A stretch of 64,000 nucleotides of DNA from an uncultured Collinsella sp. (GTDB lineage: Bacteria; Actinomycetota; Coriobacteriia; Coriobacteriales; Coriobacteriaceae): contig UQUL01000005.1 in the NCBI GenBank assembly GCA_900544235.1, positions 1 through 64,000 on the forward strand, given 5' to 3'. How positions within the stretch are numbered: the first letter of the stretch is position 1; each line of letters opens with the position of its first letter. Made by a program: the position numbers and the translations under genes. This document shows positions 7,936 to 16,643 of the stretch, piece by piece. The notes under the pieces were generated by a model that ran no database searches, was not told the DNA's origin, and was given only the letters and a program-made list of their open reading frames with translations.

Positions 7936-8793
7936 ATGACCGATAGTAGCAAGAGCGCACTTTCCCTCATTAGCACCCATCAGGGATACAGCGAGTCCGA
8001 GCAGCGCATTGTCGACTATATATTGGAGCACCAGTCCGAGGCGCCACGCCTCACGGCCGCTCAGCTCTCGCGCGCCGCCGCCACGTCCGAGGCGACCGTT
8101 TCGCGCTTCTGCCGCAAGCTTGGGTTTGGCAGCTTCCGCAGCTTTCAGTTTTCGTTGGCGAGGGATTTGGAAAGCCAGCGCAACGAGGGCCTGACCGACG
8201 AGGTCTCGCTCGACAATATGGAGCAGAGCCTCAAGAACATCCTGGCTGCCAAGGTGAGCGAGCTTAATGCGACTATCGACGGGATCGACCACGATACGCT
8301 GGCGGCTGTTGTGCATGCCCTTAAGCATGCAGGGGTTATTGAGTTTGCAGCTGTGGGCAATACGAACGCGGTCGCGCTCGATGCGACGTTTAAGTTTTCG
8401 CAGCTGGGCCTGCGCTGCATGGCGAGCACCATTAGCGAGACATCAATCGGCTTTGCGCTCACGTTACGCCCGGGTGACGTCATCGTGCTTATCTCAAACT
8501 CCGGCAAATCGCGCCGATTGAATCGCATGGCAAAAGCGGCTCGCAACTGCGGCGCAACCGTAGTCGTCATCAGCAGTGACAGCAAATCCCCACTCGCGCG
8601 CCTGGCAGACTACACTTTTAATACCGTCAACCACGAAGCGCTACTGACGACGGGCGACTTTGCGTTCTCCAAGATCAGCGCCACGATGATCATCGAAGTC
8701 ATCTACAACTTCCTGCTGCCCGAGATTGAAGACGCGCGTGAGCATATCAGCTACTACGAGGAGCTCATCCAGCCGGATAAGGTCGTTGAGTAG
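7936..8793 (+). CDS. RpiR-family transcriptional regulator (HTH + SIS)
   Basis: DNA-binding regulator of 285 residues. An N-terminal helix-turn-helix of the RpiR type (residues 1-77, with ATSEATVSRFCRKLGF) is followed by a sugar-phosphate-binding SIS domain (about 125-260, with ISNSGKSRRL). Such proteins sense a phosphosugar and control a nearby sugar operon. The start at 7936 has AGGAG seven bases upstream, while an in-frame ATG at 7888 has none. It is transcribed away from fruA, so control of the fruA-ptsHI-pfkB block, perhaps in response to fructose-1-phosphate, is the natural inference. A nested palindrome with terminator follows. Confidence 0.9.
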   Translation: MTDSSKSALSLISTHQGYSESEQRIVDYILEHQSEAPRLTAAQLSRAAATSEATVSRFCRKLGFGSFRSFQFSLARDLESQRNEGLTDEVSLDNMEQSLKNILAAKVSELNATIDGIDHDTLAAVVHALKHAGVIEFAAVGNTNAVALDATFKFSQLGLRCMASTISETSIGFALTLRPGDVIVLISNSGKSRRLNRMAKAARNCGATVVVISSDSKSPLARLADYTFNTVNHEALLTTGDFAFSKISATMIIEVIYNFLLPEIEDAREHISYYEELIQPDKVVE

Positions 8794-8821
8794 GTAAATT
8801 GGGGAGCCGATAGACGCCCCT

Positions 8822-8983
8822 CGCCACGAAACCCGCCCATCTACTACGTTTTAACCGCAACCGCCAACCATACACCCAAAATAGAGAAAACCGCAGGCGT
8901 TCTACCTGCGGTTTTCTTTTTGCAATTCTTGGCGTGGTTGCCGATGCCCTACCAAACGTAGTAGATGGACCCGTTTCGTGGCG
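8822..8983. repeat. 162-bp nested palindrome with central bidirectional terminator
   Basis: Outer 30-base arms at 8822-8851 and 8954-8983 match except for about four central bases. Inner arms around GCAACC/GGTTGC lie within, and at the centre is a terminator (8887-8915): AAAACCGCAGG pairs with CCTGCGGTTTT, followed by CTTTTTG. It sits between the convergent RpiR-type gene and recN and can end both transcripts. It has no coding potential. Confidence 0.88.
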
Positions 8984-9014
8984 GCCGGGTTGGACATGCG
9001 TGTGGCGGCTCGGC

Positions 9015-10643
9015 CTAGGCACGCGCCTCCGCAAGCATCTGCCTAGCGTGGGCCAAGCTTGCCTCGGACTGATCGCCGCTCAACATGCGGGCGATCTCGG
9101 CAGTACGCGCTTCGCCGGTTACCTCGCCCAAATGCGTCTGGGGAACATCGCCCGGTTCCTTGCTGACGACATAATGCTTGTCAGCCATGACGGCGACCTG
9201 CGCCAAGTGGGTTACGACAATCACCTGATGCGTAGCGGCGAGATCTGCCAGCACGCCCGCGAGCGCACGCGCCGTGGAGCCACCGACACCAGCATCGACC
9301 TCGTCAAACACCAGCGTATCGACACCGTCCGCGTTACCGAGGACAACCTTACTTGCCAGCATGACGCGGCTGAGCTCGCCGCCCGACGCAATTCGACGCA
9401 GGGGGCGCGGCGTCAAACCGGCACCGCTGCGGTATAGCAGCTCGTAGCTCGAAGGACCAACGGGCGTCCACTCAGCACGGGGAAGATCACGCGACTCCCA
9501 GACGAGCTCGGCGCTGCCCATCTCCAGGCGAGCCATCTGGCGGCCCACCTCGTGGCAGAAGCGCGGAGCCGCCGTATTGCGTGCACGCTTAAGCGCCTTG
9601 GCGGCGGCGAACAGTTCATGCTCTGCTGCGCCAAGCGCTTCACGCGCCTTCTTGATCTGCTCATCACCATCGTCTACCAGCGACAACAGCTCTTGCGAGC
9701 GATCGCGCATGGCAAAAACATCGTCCATAGTGGGACCCCACTGACGCAACAGACCCTTGAGGTCGGAATACCGCTCACGCATGCGAGCGAGCTCGCGCGG
9801 GTCGAAGGCGATGCCATCGCGATAGGCACGAAGCTCGTTCGCGCAATCCTCAAGGGAGATACAGGCATCCGATAGTGCATCGGCAATGTCGCCGAGTTTG
9901 CGATCGACGGTAGCCATTCGGGAAAGCTCTGCCACGGCGCTGTTCACGGCATCGAGCGCTCCCCCTTCGGCGGCAAGCGATGCATGGGCATCGTTAGCCG
10001 TGGCAACCAGTACCTCGGCATGTTCGGAGCGCGGCAGCAGCTTCTCGAGTTCCTCATACTCACCCGGCTTGGGGTCGACCTCGCCGATGCGCTCGAGGGC
10101 AAAGCGCGCCTCCTCGACGCGGCTCCCCTGCGCACGCGAGGCCTCTTCGACACGTCGAACCTCCTTGGCGGCAGCGCGCGAGGCTTTAAAGCAGGCGCGG
10201 TACGCATCCAGCGCCTCGAGTGCCGGGCGCCCTGCCCACGCATCAACCATCGCAACGTGATGCGCCGGATCGAGCAAGCGTTGGTGCTCGTGCTGGCCGC
10301 ACAAATCCATCATCACGCCAACGCGCTCCGAAAGCTCGCGCACGCTGGTGATGCGGCCGTCAATCTTGACGCGGCTGCGACCCTCGGCAGAAAGGCTGCG
10401 CTGCACGGTAAAGCCCTCCGCGTCGTGTGGGCCGTCAAACAGGCGCGCCTCGACGCTCGCCAGCGCCTCGCCCTCGCGCACCGTCGACGAATCCGCGCGC
10501 TCACCCAAAATAAGCTTGAGCGCCGAGAGCAGCGCAGTCTTGCCGGCGCCGGTCTCGCCGGTCAGGACAGTCAGGCCGGCACTCGGCACCAGCGTCGCCT
10601 CGCGAATGAGTGCAATGTTAGAAACCTGCAGCTCATCGATCAT
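9015..10643 (-). CDS. recN: DNA repair protein RecN
   Basis: SMC-like ATPase that acts at DNA double-strand breaks. The Walker A motif GETGAGKT is at residues 29-36, a coiled-coil centre fills the middle, and the ABC signature SGGELSRVMLA and Walker B LVFDEVDAGVGG are near the C-terminus. Length is 542 residues, close to the usual 550. The start overlaps the end of nadK by 11 bases, so the two are translated from one message. It is the last gene of the run that begins at alaS. I saw no clear LexA box in front of it. Confidence 0.96.
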   Translation of the reverse strand: MIDELQVSNIALIREATLVPSAGLTVLTGETGAGKTALLSALKLILGERADSSTVREGEALASVEARLFDGPHDAEGFTVQRSLSAEGRSRVKIDGRITSVRELSERVGVMMDLCGQHEHQRLLDPAHHVAMVDAWAGRPALEALDAYRACFKASRAAAKEVRRVEEASRAQGSRVEEARFALERIGEVDPKPGEYEELEKLLPRSEHAEVLVATANDAHASLAAEGGALDAVNSAVAELSRMATVDRKLGDIADALSDACISLEDCANELRAYRDGIAFDPRELARMRERYSDLKGLLRQWGPTMDDVFAMRDRSQELLSLVDDGDEQIKKAREALGAAEHELFAAAKALKRARNTAAPRFCHEVGRQMARLEMGSAELVWESRDLPRAEWTPVGPSSYELLYRSGAGLTPRPLRRIASGGELSRVMLASKVVLGNADGVDTLVFDEVDAGVGGSTARALAGVLADLAATHQVIVVTHLAQVAVMADKHYVVSKEPGDVPQTHLGEVTGEARTAEIARMLSGDQSEASLAHARQMLAEARA

Positions 10644-11493
10644 GACGCACTCCGTAGAACACGCGGCTCACGGAGTTATAGAAGCTCTCGGGGCCGTAAT
10701 CGAGAAGCAACACATCTCCGGGCCCGCGGCGCACCGCCACGCTCTCAACGATGCCATCGCAGGTAATAAACTGTCCATCGATAGCGATCGCCGGAACGCT
10801 CGGACGATCATCAGACATAAAGATTTCGACGACATCACTCGGCGAAGTCAAGAAGGCACGGGCCTGAATGGTGTGCGGTGCAATGGGTACGCAGACCATA
10901 CCCGTATAGTCGGGGCTCACGATGGGGCCACCGGCGGAAAGCGCGTAGCCCGTAGAACCAGTCGCCGTCGAAACGACGACACCGTCACCGCGTAGGCGGT
11001 CGATATGGTGACCGGACACCGTGATGTCAAACTCGACCATATCGGACAGGGGGCCGCGCGTAAGCGCCATGTCGTTGAGGGCGAAGGTGCGCACGACATC
11101 CTTCGTACCGTCTTCGCGCACGGACACGATATCCGCGGCGATGGTAGCGCGACGGCTCACATGCAGCTCGCCGGACAGGGCGTCGCTCACGACTTGCAGA
11201 ATGTCGCGTTCCTCGGGACTCGCAGCAGTTAAAAAGCCCAGGTGACCATAGGAAAGACCGAGGATAGGAATCTCGCGATGGTTGAGGATGCGGGCAGCGC
11301 GCAGCAACGTACCGTCGCCGCCGAGCGTAATGACCAGATCGGAGCCGTCAATATCAGGCGTGCTCTGAATCTTGGATCGCTGGTCGGCAGCCCATGCGAC
11401 CTCATAGCCCTGGCGCGTCAGCCAAAGCTCGAGCATCAGGCCGCTCTCGACCGCCTCTTGCTTGTAGTAGTTGGGAACCAGAAAGACCTTCAT
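10633..11493 (-). CDS. nadK: NAD kinase
   Basis: Makes NADP from NAD and ATP. The diagnostic GGDGT is at residues 58-62 with LLRAAR after it, and the second family block STATGSTGYALSAGG is present in the centre. Length of 286 residues is normal. It overlaps tlyA at its start (ATGA) and recN at its end. The tlyA-nadK-recN order is common in Gram-positive bacteria. Confidence 0.96.
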   Translation of the reverse strand: MKVFLVPNYYKQEAVESGLMLELWLTRQGYEVAWAADQRSKIQSTPDIDGSDLVITLGGDGTLLRAARILNHREIPILGLSYGHLGFLTAASPEERDILQVVSDALSGELHVSRRATIAADIVSVREDGTKDVVRTFALNDMALTRGPLSDMVEFDITVSGHHIDRLRGDGVVVSTATGSTGYALSAGGPIVSPDYTGMVCVPIAPHTIQARAFLTSPSDVVEIFMSDDRPSVPAIAIDGQFITCDGIVESVAVRRGPGDVLLLDYGPESFYNSVSRVFYGVRHDR

Positions 11494-12302
11494 AGCGTTG
11501 CAGCTTTCTCGCTCAAAACCGATACCTGGGATTGCAGCTCGTCTTGCGAGCGGTCGCCGGGGTCAAATCTCGTGCCGTACAGGAAAAACTCAACGTTGCC
11601 CTTGGCACCATGAATGGGTGACACGCACACATCGACCGGAAACAGGCCCTTGGCAGCAAAGAGTTCAACCGCCGCCACGAGTGTATCGCAGCGCACGGCG
11701 AGATCGGTCACAATACCACCCTCGCCCACCAGCGCAGCCGGAGCCTCAAACTGCGGCTTTACGAGTGTGCAGAATGCACCCGTAGGCGCCAGGCACGCCA
11801 GTACCGCATCGATAATGTTCGCGATGCTGGTAAACGAGACATCACACACAGCCAGGTCGATGGCGCCGGCATAGCCAAGCTCAGGCAGCTGCGTCACGTT
11901 TGTGCGCTCATGCAGCATCACGCGATCGTCCTGACGCAACGACCAATCGAACTGGGCGCGACCCACGTCCACCGAGACAACGGTTGCAGCTCCGCGCTTG
12001 AGCAGGCAATCGGTGAAACCGCCGGTAGAGCAGCCCACATCCAGACAGGCAAGGTCCGTCGGATTGATGCCAAACGCATCAAGCGCGCCTTCGAGCTTAA
12101 GACCGCCGCGGCCAACATAGGGAATGCGCCCCTTCACGTGCAGCGGCAGCCCCGGGATCACCTTAAGGCCCGGCGAAGTCAAGCGCTCACCGCCACTCGA
12201 GACCAAGCCAGCCATAAGAGTGCGAAGGGCATCCGCGCGATCGGCGCAGATGCCCTGTGAAATCAGTTCGTCATCAAGACGCACGCGTTTCATGAATGCC
12301 AT
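11490..12302 (-). CDS. tlyA: TlyA-type rRNA 2'-O-methyltransferase
   Basis: An N-terminal S4 RNA-binding domain (about residues 5-65) is followed by an FtsJ-like methyltransferase domain with the SAM motif LDVGCSTGGFTDCLL. TlyA enzymes methylate ribose positions in 16S and 23S rRNA and in mycobacteria determine capreomycin sensitivity. Length is 270 residues from the ATG at 12302. A second in-frame ATG at 12293 is possible, and neither has a strong ribosome site. The stop overlaps nadK by ATGA. Confidence 0.92.
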   Translation of the reverse strand: MAFMKRVRLDDELISQGICADRADALRTLMAGLVSSGGERLTSPGLKVIPGLPLHVKGRIPYVGRGGLKLEGALDAFGINPTDLACLDVGCSTGGFTDCLLKRGAATVVSVDVGRAQFDWSLRQDDRVMLHERTNVTQLPELGYAGAIDLAVCDVSFTSIANIIDAVLACLAPTGAFCTLVKPQFEAPAALVGEGGIVTDLAVRCDTLVAAVELFAAKGLFPVDVCVSPIHGAKGNVEFFLYGTRFDPGDRSQDELQSQVSVLSEKAATL

Positions 12303-12328
12303 CAACCATTCGTATCCGGAGATGCGGC

Positions 12329-12568
12329 CTAGCTATCCTGGGATTCGTTTGCCGTATCCTCATCGTATTCCTGCTCGAGCTTGTCGGCCTCACGCGGCGT
12401 CAACTCAAACTTGTCGACCATATCGACCGCGCGGGAGCCCAGCTCAATCGCTTCGTCAAACAGATCGAGTGAACGCTCCAAAGAGGTATCCTTGGAGCGA
12501 ACGGTAGCGATGATCTGATCCAGACGGTCCGAGATCTCGTCGAAGTTGCGGACGGAACCCTCTGGCAT
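12329..12568 (-). CDS. xseB: Exonuclease VII small subunit
   Basis: Small helical protein of 79 residues matching XseB: the FDEISDRLDQIIATV start and LERSLDLFDEAIEL heptad region fit the family. It would bind the large subunit XseA to form a single-strand exonuclease. xseA usually lies directly upstream but is not in this window; nusB is there instead, two bases away. The acidic C-terminal tail is typical. Confidence 0.85.
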   Translation of the reverse strand: MPEGSVRNFDEISDRLDQIIATVRSKDTSLERSLDLFDEAIELGSRAVDMVDKFELTPREADKLEQEYDEDTANESQDS

Positions 12569-12570
12569 GG

Positions 12571-13158
12571 CTACTCCTCGACGGAGTCGGCCTCGACGGC
12601 CTCAGCAGCGTCCGCATCCTCGGCCAGCACGCCAGCCTCAGCTTGGGCAACCGCAACCTTGGCGGCAGCCTCGGCAGCCTGCGCCTCCTCGCGAGCGCGA
12701 TCCTCGGCCAGCAGCTCTTGGTACAGGTCCTCGCCCGGCAGCTCCTCGCTGCGAGCGATCTTGCCCAGCACGCCGTTGACGAACGACGCGGACTGGTCGG
12801 TGCCATAGGCCTTGGCAAGTTCGACGGCCTCGTTGATCACGATGGCGTCCGAGACCTCCTCGTCGGTGAGGAAACGCATCTCGTAAACGGCGATACGCAG
12901 CAGATTGCGGTCGGCGCCGGGCATGCGCATAAGATCCCAGTTCTTGGCAACGGAGCGCAGAGCGCAGTCGATGCGGTCGATATGCTCGTAGGCACCGCGG
13001 CACAGCTCCAGCGCATAGGGGTCGAGGGGACCCTTCGAGATCAGGAAATCACCCTCGAGGACGCGCTCGAGCGGGCTGTCCGTGGCCTCGGCCTGGAACA
13101 GCAGCTGCAGCGCCTGACTGCGGGCAAGCGTACGCCCGCGATAAACCTTAAGGCTCAA
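12571..13158 (-). CDS. nusB: Transcription antitermination factor NusB
   Basis: All-helical RNA-binding protein that joins NusE on boxA sequences during rRNA transcription. Residues 5-145 carry the family pattern (RSQALQLLFQAE near the start; NEAVELAKAYGTDQSASFVNGVL near the end of the domain). At 195 residues it is longer than the usual 130-160, because of an Ala/Glu-rich acidic tail of about 45 residues. It lies between the Asp23 gene and xseB with almost no gap, so it is cotranscribed. Confidence 0.94.
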   Translation of the reverse strand: MSLKVYRGRTLARSQALQLLFQAEATDSPLERVLEGDFLISKGPLDPYALELCRGAYEHIDRIDCALRSVAKNWDLMRMPGADRNLLRIAVYEMRFLTDEEVSDAIVINEAVELAKAYGTDQSASFVNGVLGKIARSEELPGEDLYQELLAEDRAREEAQAAEAAAKVAVAQAEAGVLAEDADAAEAVEADSVEE

Positions 13159-13161
13159 AGG

Positions 13162-13524
13162 TTACTCCTTGGGGAAAACGAGGCCGTCGATGCAAACGTC
13201 GACGCGCTCGACCTCAACGCCCACCTGGGCATCGATGGCGGCGACCACGGCGGCGCGAACGGCCTCGGCGAGTTTCTTGAACGGATAGCCAAAGAACACC
13301 ACGACACGCACGGTGAGTGCGAGCTTGTCGCCAACGACCTCGGCCTCGACCGCCGGCTCGGAAGCCGGGGCCTTGGACGAGAGCATCATGGAGACAAGGT
13401 TGGTGGCAAGGTCCTTGACGCCAACGGAGGCGATGCCCTCGACATCCGACACGGCGCGCGAGACGATGGCGGTCAGAACATCGGGCGAAATGCCGATGCC
13501 GTCAATCTTGATTTCCTGGGGCAT
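13162..13524 (-). CDS. Asp23/Gls24 family protein
   Basis: Protein of 120 residues with the Asp23/Gls24 (DUF322) pattern: ISPDVLTAIVSRAVSDVEG near the start, then alternating strands and VEVERVDVCIDGL at the end. Members are envelope-stress or membrane-associated scaffold proteins of poorly defined role. Its place between efp and nusB is conserved in many Gram-positive genomes. A second family member occurs at 59191-59547. Confidence 0.88.
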   Translation of the reverse strand: MPQEIKIDGIGISPDVLTAIVSRAVSDVEGIASVGVKDLATNLVSMMLSSKAPASEPAVEAEVVGDKLALTVRVVVFFGYPFKKLAEAVRAAVVAAIDAQVGVEVERVDVCIDGLVFPKE

Positions 13525-13548
13525 GAGTCCTCCTAGAAGAGTTGGTTG

Positions 13549-14112
13549 CTAGACGCGGGAGACGAACTTGCCGTCGCGGGTGTCAACCTTGATGACCTCG
13601 CCCTCGTTGAGGTACATGGGGACCTGGATGACAGCGCCAGTGTCGATCGTGGCCGGCTTGGTGGAACCCTGGACGGTGTCGCCCTTAAAGCCCGGGTCGG
13701 TTTGGACGATGGTGGTCTCGATGAACATCGGCGGGGTCACGCCCATGAGCTCATCGTCGGCGAAGAGCAGCTGGCAGACGTCGTTCTCGCGCAGCCACTT
13801 GGAATTCTCGCCCACCATGTCCTCGGGAACGGGAACCTGCTCATAGGACTCGTTGTCCATGAAGATGTAGTCGGCGCCATCGTTGTAGAGGTACTGGAAC
13901 TCACGGGTGGTGAGCATGACGCTCTCGAACTTGGTGCCGGCGTTGCAGGTGTTCTCGACGACGCGGCCGCTCTTGATGTCGCGGGTCTTGTAGCGCACAA
14001 ACGCGCCGCCCTTGCCCGGCTTGACATGCTGGAACTCGACGATGGTGTAGACCTTGTCCTTAATGCGGAGACCGAGGCCGTTCTTGAAGTCGGCGGTAGA
14101 AATGGTAGGCAT
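13549..14112 (-). CDS. efp: Elongation factor P
   Basis: Rescues ribosomes stalled on proline runs. It has 187 residues with the usual three beta-barrel domains. The loop VKPGKGGAFVR places a lysine at position 34, the residue modified in E. coli. The start at 14112 follows AAAGG at five bases; an upstream in-frame ATG has no site. Its own promoter lies upstream (TATAAT at 14170-14175), after the pepP terminator, and asp23-nusB-xseB follow closely. Confidence 0.96.
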   Translation of the reverse strand: MPTISTADFKNGLGLRIKDKVYTIVEFQHVKPGKGGAFVRYKTRDIKSGRVVENTCNAGTKFESVMLTTREFQYLYNDGADYIFMDNESYEQVPVPEDMVGENSKWLRENDVCQLLFADDELMGVTPPMFIETTIVQTDPGFKGDTVQGSTKPATIDTGAVIQVPMYLNEGEVIKVDTRDGKFVSRV

Positions 14113-14169
14113 AGCGACCTTTCTTGTTATGGGCAGAACGCACAAGCGTCCAAATTACATACGAGCGAA

Positions 14170-14175
14170 ATTATA
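14170..14175 (-). promoter_or_regulatory. efp promoter -10 element
   Basis: Consensus TATAAT on the minus strand, 58 bases before the efp start and downstream of a terminator. The -35 region is weak. Confidence 0.55.
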
Positions 14176-14204
14176 CACTTGCTGACGGCGCCTGCAGCGA
14201 GCGC

Positions 14205-14250
14205 ATAAAAAGAGAACGCGGGGCGTCCGAATTGCTCCGGACGCCCCGCC
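14205..14250 (-). terminator. pepP terminator
   Basis: 11-base arms at 14218-14228 and 14239-14249 form a perfect GC-rich stem, followed by CTTTTT on the minus strand. Confidence 0.88.
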
Positions 14251-14270
14251 CAAAAATCTGTCGAAATGGG

Positions 14271-15401
14271 CTAGCAATCGATGACGTGCAGGTCGTGCGG
14301 GGTCTTGGTGAAGGGCTCATATCCGTTCTCGGTGACGACGCCGTAGTCCTCCAGTCGCACGCCGCCCACACCGGGCAGGTAGACGCCGGGCTCCATGGTA
14401 ATAACCGAGCCGACCTCAATGATGTTCTTGCTACGGTTGAAGTTGGGCAGCTCGTGGATGTCGATACCAACGCCGTGGCCCAGGCCATGGTTGTAGTAAT
14501 CGCCATAACCGGCATCGCCGATGATCTTCTTGGAGAGCTTGAAGATGTCGTTGCCCTCGACGCCCGGATGGATGGCGGCGACGCATTCCTCGTGCGTGCG
14601 GCGCACGAGTGCGTACAGGTCGAGCTGCTCCTGCGTGGGCTCGCCCATCACGACGGTGCGTGTCATGTCGGAGCGGTAATCACAGTAGCCCGCGCCGTAA
14701 TCCATAAGAACGAAATCGCCCTTCTCGATCACGCGATCGCTCGGAACGGCATGCGGGTTGGCGGTGTTGGGACCGCTCGCCACGATGGAGCCAAAGGCAA
14801 GGCTATCGGCGCCGTTGGCGAACATAAAGTTCTCGAGCTCGTTGCGAACCTGCTTCTCGGTCATACCAGGCTTAATAAAGCCGAGCATGTGCTGGAAGGC
14901 GGCGTCGGTAATCGACTGTGCGTGGCGCATGAGCTCGATCTCCTCGGCGTCCTTGATGGCGCGCATCTTGCGGATGTCGTCGTGCATCAGAGGCAGCATG
15001 CAGGCGACAGAGCGGTCCTCCAGGCCGCGCTGAATGCCCTGGTAGAAATTAATCTGCATATCGTCCTCGACAGCGCAGACGCGGCACTTGTTGGCCGCGA
15101 TCTTGCCAGCGACCCAACCGGGGATGGTGCCCTCATCCATGTCGTAGACCCAGGGGCTGCCGGCGGGCGTGTTCTCCTCAAAGCTGTTGAGGTAGCGAGA
15201 GTCGGTATGGAACAGGCACTGGTCAGCCGTAATAAACGCAGCGTGCGGGAACTCGAAGGTGTAGTCGAAGACGCCCTTCACGCCCGTAAGCCAACGAAGG
15301 TTGGCCTCGTCGCGCACCACGATGGCATCGTAGCCACGCTCGGCCATCAGGGCACGGACACGCTCGATACGACCGGCAGGACCGGCAGCAAACTCAGACA
15401 T
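14271..15401 (-). CDS. pepP: Xaa-Pro aminopeptidase (M24 family)
   Basis: Cytoplasmic metallopeptidase that removes N-terminal residues before proline. The N-terminal creatinase-like domain (about 1-130) precedes a pita-bread M24 domain. Its metal ligands are visible: the two Asp in DYGAGYCDYRSDMTR, His in GHGVGIDIHE, and the two Glu in ITMEPGVY and VRLEDYG. Length of 376 residues is normal. It is followed by a terminator, and efp, which helps make Xaa-Pro bonds, comes next. A hairpin-rich spacer of about 130 bases separates it from the aroB-like gene. Confidence 0.93.
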   Translation of the reverse strand: MSEFAAGPAGRIERVRALMAERGYDAIVVRDEANLRWLTGVKGVFDYTFEFPHAAFITADQCLFHTDSRYLNSFEENTPAGSPWVYDMDEGTIPGWVAGKIAANKCRVCAVEDDMQINFYQGIQRGLEDRSVACMLPLMHDDIRKMRAIKDAEEIELMRHAQSITDAAFQHMLGFIKPGMTEKQVRNELENFMFANGADSLAFGSIVASGPNTANPHAVPSDRVIEKGDFVLMDYGAGYCDYRSDMTRTVVMGEPTQEQLDLYALVRRTHEECVAAIHPGVEGNDIFKLSKKIIGDAGYGDYYNHGLGHGVGIDIHELPNFNRSKNIIEVGSVITMEPGVYLPGVGGVRLEDYGVVTENGYEPFTKTPHDLHVIDC

Positions 15402-15426
15402 GCAGATTCCTTTCTTGTTGTCTCTA

Positions 15427-15500
15427 TATAGACGGGACGGGTCTCAATCGAACGACGGAAACGCATGGGATCCGCAACCGATTGAAAACCCGCCCCTCAA
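15427..15500. other. Imperfect inverted repeat before pepP
   Basis: ACGGGTCTCAATCG-type and GGCGGGTTTTCAATCG-type arms face each other across about 35 bases between the aroB-like gene and pepP. No T tract follows. It could be a structured leader of pepP or another extragenic palindrome. Confidence 0.5.
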
Positions 15501-15533
15501 CATGATACGAAAGACAATGGATGTCAATAAATC

Positions 15534-16643
15534 TTAGAGAAGTTCTTTGCGTGAAGCCAAGTAGGCGTGAGCATGGCGCTCAAGAACCTCGTCCTCAACG
15601 CTCGTTAGACGAATGGCGCCGAGCGCCGCGGGCAGCGGCAACATACTGCGGTTCGAGCGGACAAACTGCTGCCTGCGGAACTCCTCGATAAACGTGGCGG
15701 GCTCCAGATCGAAGGCAAGCTCCTCGATACCAAAGTCCTCCAAGCAGTCATCGACCTCAAAGACGTAATCGATATCGAAGTCGCAGGCATCATGTGCTAG
15801 GCGCGCCTCAAAACGCATGCCCTCGGACAACAGCTGATAGGCAGGGACCTGCGAAGCGGCATCGCCCAAGCAGGCGCGCAAGGTACGCTCCCCCGTCTTG
15901 CCAAAATCGAGCGCATGGCGGGCGCTCGGGTTCGTGGCCATCAGTACGTCCTTGCGGGCAGTTTGAGACCATTGAACGGCATTGACGAGCGCGACCTCCT
16001 CACCCGCGAGAATCTCGGGGACGGTCTCAGTAAACTGATTCCAGCGGGACTTACTGCTCGAAAGCATGGTACCAACAAGTACCACATAGCCGAGCTTGAG
16101 GTCCTCGGGGTCCGCCTCGCGAACAAGGTTGAGGTCACACACGACCAAGCCCGGCTCGGGACGGAACGCGATAGCGGGAAGCGCATACGCCGACGAGGCG
16201 ACGAGCGGCTTCATGGTCGTCGCGACCGTGAGCATGGCGTCGAACGTCGTCGGCAGCAGCGCGCACTCCGTTCGTCCACACCACTGGTTGGCACACCAGC
16301 TAACAACCGAGCAGGTTGCGGCATCGCCAACGGCGACAACCAGATCGTCGCAGGTAACACCGTTGGCAGACAGGGCGCCAAAGATCGCATCGGCATCGGC
16401 CAGCGTGGCACCAGCAGGCGAAACCTCAAGGACGAGCAGCGACACGGCAAAACCGGCGTCGACCAGCGCATGCTCGACGACCTCGCCAAAACGCTCGGAT
16501 ATGGCGTCGTTCCAAACCACCATCGCGCGCTTAGGCTTGCCCACGGCCGAGGCAAACATGCGCGACAACTCATCGAACGCGCCCAATCCGACACGGACAT
16601 CGACGCTGCGGTTTTGGAAATTGATCAGTTGACGGCGAATCAT
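15534..16643 (-). CDS. AroB-like protein with degenerate active site
   Basis: Protein of 369 residues in the place expected for 3-dehydroquinate synthase, overlapping aroK by ATGA. Parts of the family pattern survive: a PTT segment (ALLPTTFDAML) and PEDLKLGYV, matching the AExxKxG block with its metal-binding Glu. Two zinc-binding His blocks look lost. GHTxGH reads GKTGER in LDFGKTGERTLRAC, and the HGE block reads SEG. The GGKT nucleotide segment is also missing. It is probably either inactive in the shikimate pathway or changed in function, so I give no symbol. The ATG at 16643 is favoured over an upstream in-frame codon because of the coupling to aroK. Confidence 0.7.
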   Translation of the reverse strand: MIRRQLINFQNRSVDVRVGLGAFDELSRMFASAVGKPKRAMVVWNDAISERFGEVVEHALVDAGFAVSLLVLEVSPAGATLADADAIFGALSANGVTCDDLVVAVGDAATCSVVSWCANQWCGRTECALLPTTFDAMLTVATTMKPLVASSAYALPAIAFRPEPGLVVCDLNLVREADPEDLKLGYVVLVGTMLSSSKSRWNQFTETVPEILAGEEVALVNAVQWSQTARKDVLMATNPSARHALDFGKTGERTLRACLGDAASQVPAYQLLSEGMRFEARLAHDACDFDIDYVFEVDDCLEDFGIEELAFDLEPATFIEEFRRQQFVRSNRSMLPLPAALGAIRLTSVEDEVLERHAHAYLASRKELL

